Part shown: piece after piece, positions 56,450 to 64,000 of the stretch | Layout: every line of letters begins with the position of its first letter | Numbering within the stretch: the stretch's first letter is position 1 | Notes under the pieces: model-generated | What the model was told of the DNA's origin: nothing | The model's input: the letters and a program-made list of their open reading frames with translations, nothing else | Databases searched by the model: none | Translations under genes and position numbers: made by a program | Assembly (NCBI GenBank): GCA_951802425.1 | Contig: OX637794.1 | Location: 4,898,001 to 4,962,000, forward strand | Source of the DNA: Clavaria fumosa | Taxonomy: Eukaryota > Basidiomycota > Agaricomycetes > Agaricales > Clavariaceae | Reading direction: 5' to 3' | Length of the DNA stretch: 64,000 bases

Positions 56450-56680
56450 GCTGCATACTCATGGAACTGGCAGGGGTCGAACCCGCAACTGCTGTGTTGC
56501 CCATTACACTACAGTCCCCTTTTACTACTGTTTACTTAGGGCTGTTAGCCACATTGTGACCTAGACCCTAGGTGGCTCCTAGGGTCCCCAGAGTATGCAG
56601 GCTAACAGGTAACCTTTGGATTTAATATGGAGTGGCCATACACACTCCTTACACTCCGGATTTACTTGTCCATCAGGGTA
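56430..56680 (-). mobile_element. tRNA-like (SINE-like) insertion in the protease of copy C
   Basis: On the minus strand, around 56521-56460, an A-box TAGTGTAATGG and a B-box GGTTCGACCCC stand 28 bp apart, flanked by acceptor-like halves GGGGACT and AGTTCC that can pair. The anticodon arm is missing, so this is not a working tRNA gene. A second degenerate B-box (GGTTTGACTCC) follows. Upstream are nested perfect 9-bp stems (CTGTTAGCC 56542-56550 with GGCTAACAG 56600-56608; GACCCTAGG 56564-56572 with CCTAGGGTC 56578-56586). Comparison with 7360-7400 shows about 250 bp of extra sequence in the protease. Confidence 0.55.
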
Positions 56681-56893
56681 TGGGCTGCAGGAGTCACTCC
56701 ATAGGCCATCCTTGCTTCGCTACCAACCCAGTGTCAACACAACTTCTTGTGCAACTGCTGTCTATGAGCACTTTCATGGTGAACTGTTTCCTGCTCCTCA
56801 TATGTGTCACCTCTGCGGACACAATGAGCTGAGTCTTATCTCAATCAATTTCAGTTGAACATGCTTTATTCTTCGAGAGATACACATGACCAT

Positions 56894-57814
56894 TTATGTA
56901 CTCTCATTCACAAAATCCTGTTTCTCTTCGACAGGTATGGTCTTGGTTTCGTTGGTTGTCATAGCACAGTTCTCAATTTTCTTGGGCTTTGGGCAAGCCC
57001 TCACAAAATGTCCAGTTTCATTGCAGTTGTAGCAGTTTCCCCTTGGAGCACAGAACCTATCGACCTGCATGGCATCAACCTTCGGTGCTTCTGGGAATTT
57101 CATCTCATATTGTCACGGGGCATTCTGCTTCTTCCTAAGCACCTGCCTCCTCATCATCTCGTCCAGCTCGACAGCTCTGTCCTTGTATGTCACATAGGTG
57201 TTCGGGGCCATCCCTGCCATGTAAATCCTTTCCACCAAGTTGTTGTTAAGGCCTCACTCACACCATAGTATCGCCTGTGGGTCCGAATACAGGTTGATCC
57301 CTGCAGCAGCAGCCAACTGCTCCAACTTGAGGAAATACATCATAGCTGGGTCCCTCCCCTGCCTCTGCGCTTCCATCCTCTCTAAGGCTCGTCGTCCCTC
57401 GTTCTTGTCCATGAATGCATGGTCGAGCTGCTTATTAAACTCGATCCAGTTCCCCCATTCATTTGTTGCAATGCAGGCATTGATGTACTGGGCTGCCCAG
57501 AGTTCTGCCAATCTGCTTTCTATGTATGACAACGTGTAGATAATCTTTTCCTGGTCCTGCTGGTATAGGTCCTCATTCGTGCTGAGGTACAGTCTGATTT
57601 GTCTTTTGAATTTTCTGTAGTTTCCGGGCCATCTGTCAAAACCCTCTGGTTCCACCACTCGTATCTCCCTCTTCTTCATCTGCATGCTCCGGATCTCTAT
57701 CCCTGAGCCGAAATTGTCATCCATGTTAGTAGAAAATGTTGTGGTTGGGTGTGCTGACATAGTGAGCAGTTTCTTGTAATATAAACAGTGAGCATCAGTG
57801 AATTTCCTTTCCAA
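56894..57814 (-). pseudogene. Gag of copy C with zinc knuckle
   Basis: The ATG at 57724 corresponds to the start at 6329. The frame is also open upstream to 57814. Gag domain at 57724-57254, one TGA/frame change, then CYNCNETGHFVRAC near 57010-57050. Better preserved than copy B and useful as its reference. Confidence 0.75.
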
Positions 57815-58371
57815 AGACCTCTGGAGCTATGTCATGGACCAGCTTTGCTGCAACTTTTCAAAGTGAGTTTTTTGTCATTAAGGAAACTGATCCAAGTAAG
57901 GATTCATTGGGGAGGTACAGTGGGTAATCGGCTGTTTGCTGAGAGAGTGATGAATCTGATCTCCAAGTCTGGGGTGCCATTGTTTTTGTGTCCGTAAAAA
58001 GATATGTGGTGATTGTCTGTATTATACATCGCCCAGCTGATCGCATAGCTGTGATAAGGGATAAAACGGTCAACATGATGCCTGATTCGTAGGGTATGGG
58101 CAGCAATGTTGGTGTCAAATTCGGCTGGTGGGATGCCTTCTTCAAATCCTTTGGGATGTAGGTAGACTGAGTGTGTATAGGTGGGTCATGGATGCAGTAG
58201 TGCATAGGGTATGGTTTGGAGGAGGTAGTCGATATCATCTTCACTAGGAGATGACACACCAATAGGTTGCGTGGAAGGGGCCTGTCTTCTCGTGGTCAGC
58301 GACGATGATCAGTTTGTCAGTAGTTTGTCCAGGTTGGACGTTGGGTGTGGCGGTTTCCAGCTTTCTTATTT

Positions 58372-58827
58372 TGTAATGAACAGTCCGAGGTTGGAGGTTG
58401 TTCACAGAGAGGCATATGATGGGCACAAGCTCTTTGAATAACAAAGCTAGGGAAACTAATGGGGGTTGTGTATTTATACTGTGGTTGTACATTACATTGG
58501 GTATCGAGGTTCATCCGGTATCTACCTTTACTGATGATACCCAGTCAGTCATTTCTCTTCTCTGTGATGGAGAATGCAGCAAACTCCGATTCCAGTACTG
58601 CAGTCTGATGCGAGGGGCTGTTCGTAGGTCCTTTGGCGCTATTCATGTACCTTATTGCCTTGGCCTCTAACTTGTACCGATCCCCAGTTGCCCTGGCAGC
58701 TTCTGCGAAGGTCCGATATTGTTCCGTGGGCTTTGGAGTCAGACTCCCGATAGAGGCTGCACATGATCTGTACCTGTCGTCCCTGTAGAGAGGGGTCCTG
58801 TCAAAGTTAAGCAGCCGAATTGTTACA
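58372..58827 (-). repeat. 5' LTR of copy C
   Basis: 456 bp. On the minus strand it runs TGTAACAATTCGG to GTTCATTACA. The self-priming pair is present with one mismatch (AGCTTTGTTATT against AATAAGAAAGCT). It contains the open pol-tail frame (58827 down to about 58545). Confidence 0.85.
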
Positions 58828-59640
58828 GACAATTGGACAACTTGGCTGCCCACAGCTGAGTTCTCCTATAATGACAAGGTGAACTCCATGATGGGATATA
58901 CACCTTTCTATTTAGACTTTGGGAGACACCCTTGGAAAGGGGAAATCTCAAAGAAATCTACTGACATACCACATGTGGATAAACTCATCAGAGATTTATT
59001 AGAGGCTAGAGAGAAAGCTAGGCTTTCCCTTGAAAAGGCAGTGGAGCAAATGAAACTCCAGTATGACCAACATAGGAAAGCAGCCCTTGTATATAAAAAA
59101 GGAGATTTGGTCTGGCTAAACATCAAGAACCTTAAACTCCCCAAGGGACTGACTCTGAATTTGGCAGGCAAGAGGGTCAGCCTGTTCCCCATTGAAGCCA
59201 AAGTGGGAGAAGGAGCTTATAGACTAATGCTCCCCCCACAATGGAAAATACACAACATATTTGGGGAAGGACTTGTCAAACCCTACATACTGCCTGTGTT
59301 CCCTAGCCAGGAATGTGAACCTCCTCCACCCCCTGAGATCATCAGTGACAAACCAGAATATGATGTTGAGAAAATACTCAACTCTAAATTCAAAGGATGA
59401 GGAAGAAAACTAAAATACTTGGTACTCTGGAAAGGTTACCCAAAATAAGAAGCTACATGGGAACCTTGGGGAAACCTTGAGCATGCCCAGAAGGCTATTA
59501 AGGATTTCCACAAAAAACATCCAGAGGCACCAAGGAAACTCAAGCATGTGGACCACACCCAGTTAACCTTCTGCCCTTACAAAAATCTCACTGATTGGGA
59601 TGGGGAAGTCTGAGACTGGACTCAAGGATGCATTCATGAA
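58828..59640 (+). pseudogene. Gypsy element D: integrase C-terminus and chromodomain
   Basis: Starts mid-integrase (NWTTWLPTAEFSYND, about 58831-58875), then YLDFGRHPWKG, the GPF-like C-terminal module replaced by VSLFPIEAKVGEG, and a chromodomain at about 59355-59530 (EYDVEKIL, YLVLWKGYP, ATWEPW). It is broken by TGA at 59398 and TAA near 59447. A purine tract TTGGGAGGGGGG (59651-59662) leads into the LTR. Confidence 0.8.
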
Positions 59641-59665
59641 GACATGAACCTTGGGAGGGGGGTAA

Positions 59666-60492
59666 TGTAAGGATAATTGATTTTCCTTCCATAATTATTA
59701 CCCTTAGGTGTTTAGTGCCCACCACTGAAGCACTCCCTTTGAGTGCCTACTAGATTAAGCACCCATATTAGCACTCACCTGCTTAGTAATAGGTCCACAC
59801 TAATATGACTCTAAGTGCCCATATTAGCACTGGTATTTCTTAAGCATAATTGGTGCTTAGCAAAGCAAGGCTTGAGCACTGCTTGCCCATGTGGAACATC
59901 AAGCTACATGACTAATGGCTTGCACAGACCATAGAACACCCATGCAACTATTGGACTTAACTTGTCCCTAATGGTGCTGAGGACTGGCTAGGTATGCCTA
60001 GTCTGAGAAGCCCAAGTGTTAGGCACACCAAAAGAGGCAACTACCCTAAGTGCTGGACCAGCACTTAAGCCTACACACGACTGGACTGACTTCCATAAAG
60101 TCTGGATCACAGGCAGTGACAATAACAAGGGAATTCCCACAGAAAACTTCTGTGACTGATGAAAGACCACATTAGGAAGGCACCATGGTCTGTGTGCACT
60201 GCGGACAGTCAGCAACCATGCTTCTTAGGCACATATTCCTATGCCTGGTGATATAGAAGCAGTGTTGACTGCATGGACCATGATAAGGAGATAAGGCTTA
60301 AGTAGTATAAGTAGTCAGTCATTCAGTCATCTAGTTCCCTTGTCTTTGACCTGGTCTATTCCCAACCAGCTCCTGTATCTTAGGTAGACTCCTCATAGTT
60401 GCCAATAGATTTCGATTCCCTCCTCTCGACTCTGATGCCTGTAGACTGAGTCGCACTGCAACCCCAGTAGAGCTGGTGGCTGGTTGCTGACA
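59666..60492 (+). repeat. 3' LTR of element D (right end approximate)
   Basis: Begins TGTAAGGATAATTG right after the purine tract. Rich in AAGTGC/GCACTT motifs. The end near CTGACA at 60492 is a guess, because no partner LTR is in the window. Confidence 0.5.
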
Positions 60493-60589
60493 CAGATTCC
60501 AGTTTATTGTGGCTACTTAAAGGCTGCCTGTGCCAGCTCTGTCCCTATGGGATATACAGTAGCTTCCATGGCACTAGTAAACAGGTACT

Positions 60590-61182
60590 CAATGCTTTGA
60601 TGGGTGATGACCATTTATTCATTTTCCAGCTGACCCAAATGTAAGTGAGCACTTTCCTTGCATCTACAATTACTGAACAAGACAATAAGACCAAGGGCCC
60701 AAAGCAAAATGCCCCCTACCAGCACCCCACCATTGTCACAATCCTTGGCCAGTTCCTTGCTGCAAAAGGAGCCCTTGCTCTTCATGCAAGATTCATCAAA
60801 GAGTTCAAGTCAATTGAAGGTAAACCATATCTGCCTTCATCAATGGTAGCATTTGCAATAACTGGGGTGTGTGTTCTCTGGCTCTTGTATATCTTGGCCC
60901 TCATGACATCCATGGTAGGTGTGTGCAACACTGTTGGAATGGCAGCCTAGCACACAAAGCATGAAGGACTTTACTGCAAATAGGTTTGTTTCTGCCTATA
61001 AGACACATATGGATATCCTCTGCAGCATCAAACTTGCAAATCCTACTGGCTACAGGAAGATGATGGTTACCTTGTATGATCTTGCAAAGTATGTCCTTAA
61101 TTTTCATACTCATTACTTCCCTCAGGAGCAGCCAGACAGCTGTCAGCACCAGGCAGAGCATGGTGTCAGTGGTGAAATTCAT
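60590..61182 (+). pseudogene. DUF6532-like gene fragment
   Basis: Two exons. 60645-60868 encodes QHPTIVTILGQFL, LHARFI and SSMVAFAIT. After an intron (GTGTGT near 60869 to GGTAG near 60919) comes ATLLEWQ and DFTANRFVSAYKTHMDIL to about 61085. Spacing and composition match, as I recall them, the C-terminal half of agaricomycete DUF6532 proteins, of unknown function. The N-terminal half is missing, cut by the LTR of element D. Confidence 0.55.
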
Positions 61183-61199
61183 TGATGTAGATGCAATTG

Positions 61200-61685
61200 G
61201 TATGGACTGACCAATATCATCTTTGAGCCATTGACCACCTTATGCACTATGCCCCTCCTGTTGACTGCCCTATGCCCTATCTCCCTCCTGTTGCTTGAAC
61301 TGGCTGTCCTTACTGATGAATACTATGTGGTTATGTTGGATAAAGTTTTCTAAGAAGTAAGTTCTCCTCAACAGGTATAATTTAATGAAAACCTGTATAA
61401 CTATGACATAATTTCTCATCATAAGCAATGGCTGAGTGTAATTTACTGAAAACCTACATTATTATGATATAATTTTCTTACCATAAGCAATGATTTTATT
61501 AAAAACTTACATAAGTTCTCCATCAGAAGCTGGAATTTAGTGAAAACCTGCATAATTATGAGATAATTCTAATAATTTATGCTGGCCTTAAAAAAAATAG
61601 TGCTAATTACTTAGCTGTTATTGGGGACTGATCTTATTATTTTGTGATTATTGGCAGTTTCATTATCATGGTTAATTATACATAA
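61200..61685. repeat. AT-rich stretch with about 62-bp repeats
   Basis: Three to four imperfect direct copies around 61380-61570, each with GAAAACCT-CATAATTATGA-TATAATTT and CATAAGCAATG. No gene. Confidence 0.55.
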
Positions 61686-61689
61686 TTAC

Positions 61690-62118
61690 CATTGTAGGTA
61701 TTCCCTGATGTATAGTTGTGGATGGCCAGGACTATAGAGGTTGAGGTACCATACAACCTCAGCCGATGCACTAGCCAGAGAGCTTTCTTTGGGTTGGTCT
61801 ATCCAGAACCGGAGCATGTCCTCATACATCCCCATCTTCTCCCAGTGTAGCACAAGGCCTGGCATATACCGGCGACTCGAACACAAGATCAGCGCGTGTA
61901 CGTACGGTATCGTGGAACTTTGCAGCACTTTCTGCGCTTTGTCTCGCAGGGTAGTGTCCTGCCTTTGTGAGATACAGTTCAAGGAGGGGTATTCCACACC
62001 GCTAGCTGATCTTGCTTGTCGGCTTCCTGGTCAGCTGGAGGCGGAGACACACTCTGTTCGGCGGAGTTACTTCCAACGCTCTGCCCCCACAGCTTCTCAG
62101 CTACTCGTTCTAGGAAGA
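61690..62118 (-). pseudogene. VPS11 fragment, frameshifted
   Basis: On the minus strand, FLERVAEKLWG (about 62115-62085), DQLAVWNT (about 62020) and ELYLTK, then in a shifted frame LRDKAQKVLQSS, HALILCSSR, GLVLHWEKMGMYEDMLRFWIDQ and ASAEVV. These read in order as the C-terminal half of fungal Vps11, a core subunit of the HOPS/CORVET tethering complexes of the vacuole. Frame changes near 61995 and 61930 and loss of the rest of the gene show it is a pseudogene or relic. Confidence 0.7.
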
Positions 62119-63013
62119 CGCAGAGTGCGTGTCCGTGCAGCACAACTGCGTACATGCAACCATGTCAGCATGTGCGGAGTGCCAGGACGGCATGTGGTCC
62201 ACGCGAGCTCATTCCCTCTTCACCGTCACAGACCCTCTGCCCCTTTGCCTTATTCCTGTCCTGCTCCTCGTGAAGAAATGGATATGATGAAGGCTGGTGC
62301 TGACCACTGTACAGCAGGGCGACCGCGTGCACGACGGTGTCCGGGCCTCGATCTGAGGCTGTGACGCATGTGTTTGTGCGTAGGATTCCAGTTGCCCATG
62401 AATCTCCTTCATGCATCAATATTCACTGGAATATGACGAGAATGTTTGACCTGTATACTATGACAACCCTCGTTGACGTTTACGCACACCGTAAATTCAT
62501 TCCTGATGTTAATTTAGCGTTGACTACGGCGCGGACTACAGCGCGGCAGCATCGTAAAATACTCAATCTCAAAGAGTGTTTCCGACGCCACCAGTGCCAT
62601 GTTTTGTGGCTTGGCAAGGGGGTAAGTAACGCGGTAACCGAGAGTGACCCCAAAACGACCCTTGCTGTGATGCAATGCTGTAAAAGCCGAGAGATGCCGA
62701 TGATCAGCGATATCTCTCTCAACCGTGTGATGTCATGTGAGTCAGAACAGAGAGAGAGAGAGATGATACTACCACTGACTGTAGCAGTACTACTACCCTA
62801 GTATTACTGTTATAGTAGTAGTAGTAGTAGAACTGTAGTACTGTAGTGTAGTACTGTAGTACTATACTGTAACAGTCTCACACGACTGAGTGTCACACAC
62901 ACGCCGATACGATCTAACACCAGTCAAATTTACAGCATTTTTTATCATTATCGAACTTTTTATTATCTCAGAGTCTCATCCATTTCTCTTCTCTCTCATC
63001 CCTCATCCCCTCC
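62119..63013. other. Intergenic region upstream of the reductase; microsatellites
   Basis: A 154-codon plus-strand frame (62337-62801) has no domain and ends in an AGAGAG microsatellite (62750-62762) followed by GTAGTA/ACTGTAGT repeats (62815-62865). I do not support it as a gene. The reductase promoter should lie in the last few hundred bases; no clear TATA box. Confidence 0.45.
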
Positions 63014-64000
63014 ATGTCCGCTTACATTCCTCTCCAAGATGGTACAAAAGTCCCTTGGCTTGCTTATGGAACAGGTACCGCTCTCTACGGAAAGGACTCC
63101 AGCGACGCCGTCCGTATAGCCATCCTCAACGGCGTAACCCACTTCGACACCGCGCAGGCTTACAAGAACGAGGACGGTCTCGGGCAGGCGCTCGTCGACT
63201 CAGAGAGAGCCCGTTCTTCCTTCTTTATCACCACCAAACTCGGCGCGTTGCGTCCCGGCCAGTCCGTCGAGTCCTCCCTCAACGACTCGCTCCAAAAGCT
63301 GCAGACCTCCTACGTCGATCTCTTCCTCATCCATAACCCGGCACAGCACGAAGGAAAGCTCAAGGATGTCTGGAAAGGCATGGAGAGGGTCAAGCAGCAG
63401 GGCCTCGCAAAAAATATAGGCGTGTCGAACTTCGCCATCGCCCATCTCCAGGAGATTCTCGAGGGCGCACGCGTCGTCCCCGCAGTCAACCAGGTGAGTC
63501 ACAACGGAACCACATTTAAACGCGGCACCGTGCTCAACCGAGGCCGTCAGATCGAGTACCACCCCTACCTCTACCGCGCCGCCTCGCCCATCGTCAAGTT
63601 CTGCCAGGAACGCGGGATCGCCATCGCAGCGTACGGCGGGCTCGCTCCGATCGCGCGTTATCTGGGGGGCCCCGTCGACCCTGTCCTCGCGAGGGTGCGG
63701 GACCGCGTCGAGGGCATACGCGGATCTCCTGTCACCATTGCGCAGATCTTGCTCAAGTGGCTCAATCAGCAGGGTTGCATAGTCGTATCGTGCGTTCTGT
63801 CCTTTTCCTCCCCTTTCTTTTTTTGGTCTATCCTCATCTTGATGTAGAACTACAACAAAACGGGCACGCATCATGGAATACGTGGACACCCTTCATGTTC
63901 CGAACTTGACTCCAGATGAGATCCAACTCATATCAGACCGTGGATCGGAGTTACATAGGAGGTCTTATATGCATTCTCTATTCGGGGAGAAACAACCATG
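63014..64000 (+). CDS. Aldo-keto reductase (partial at the right edge)
   Basis: Exons 63014-63493, 63551-63789 and 63848 onward, with in-phase GT-AG introns. The protein shows the (beta/alpha)8 aldo-keto reductase pattern: FDTAQAY with catalytic Asp and Tyr (about residues 44-49), TTKL with Lys (about 73), and FLIHNP with His (about 104). GVSNF follows and IEYHPYL opens exon 2. These NADPH-dependent cytosolic enzymes reduce aldehydes and ketones to alcohols; the substrate cannot be told from sequence. No frame damage. The last residues and stop lie just beyond the window. The start is the first ATG and matches the family N-terminus. Confidence 0.93.

Larger units (their letters stand above)
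55850..58827 (-). mobile_element. Gypsy copy C of family A/B/C, 3'-truncated
   Basis: Minus strand: 5' LTR (58372-58827), gag with zinc knuckle (57724-56894), protease, and the first part of RT, ending near 55850 soon after GIQDY. It inserted into the integrase of another gypsy element, which resumes at 58828. Interrupted by a tRNA-like insertion at about 56430-56680. Confidence 0.88.

Noticed and set aside
56460..56521. Functional tRNA gene
   Set aside because: A and B boxes are only 28 bp apart and there is no anticodon arm.
62337..62801. 154-codon plus-strand frame before the reductase
   Set aside because: No domain, ends in a microsatellite, no supporting splice or homology evidence.

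Overview
The window looks like a transposon-rich stretch of an Agaricomycete (mushroom-forming basidiomycete) nuclear genome. The reasons are genes with 45-60 nt GT-AG introns, a JmjC-type gene and a DUF6532-type gene of the kind expanded in mushrooms, chromodomain Ty3/gypsy elements, Helitron and hAT remnants, and an aldo-keto reductase gene with basidiomycete-style splicing at the right edge. These assignments were made by eye; no database search was run.

Left third (1-22 kb): a non-autonomous hAT element (684-1729), then layered retroelement debris. One chromodomain Ty3/gypsy insertion has been split by an inversion into a minus-strand 3' piece (3388-4684) and a plus-strand 5' piece (5147-9561), with the matching target-site duplication at both outer LTRs. 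Next come a 33-bp minisatellite inside a Ty1/copia gag-protease remnant, a Helitron helicase remnant, another LTR copy, a degraded gypsy gag-protease, and a nearly intact gypsy element (16208-21820) whose LTR shows Tf1-type self-priming complementarity.

Middle (22-49.6 kb): several unrecognised, partly broken host-like genes. A minus-strand JmjC-domain gene is interrupted by gypsy element G (28785-45239), which is itself interrupted by element H (30948-40839). H has two 918-bp LTRs that look identical and intact gag and pol. On the opposite strand it carries a five-exon gene for a predicted protein of about 445 residues with a perfect fungal Zn2Cys6 cysteine pattern. Each H LTR holds six CGG triplets at 10-11 bp spacing, the triplet Zn2Cys6 proteins commonly contact. 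This combination is the best candidate for an undescribed system here.

Right (49.6-64 kb): a large inverted repeat (about 47.7-50.3 kb against 50.7-55.5 kb) duplicates the 5' half of the JmjC-side gene in divergent orientation around minisatellite arrays and a 980-bp TIR element. After it come a third copy of the split gypsy family containing a tRNA-like insertion, a gypsy integrase/chromodomain fragment with an LTR, a DUF6532-like fragment, a VPS11 pseudogene, and an aldo-keto reductase gene running off the edge.
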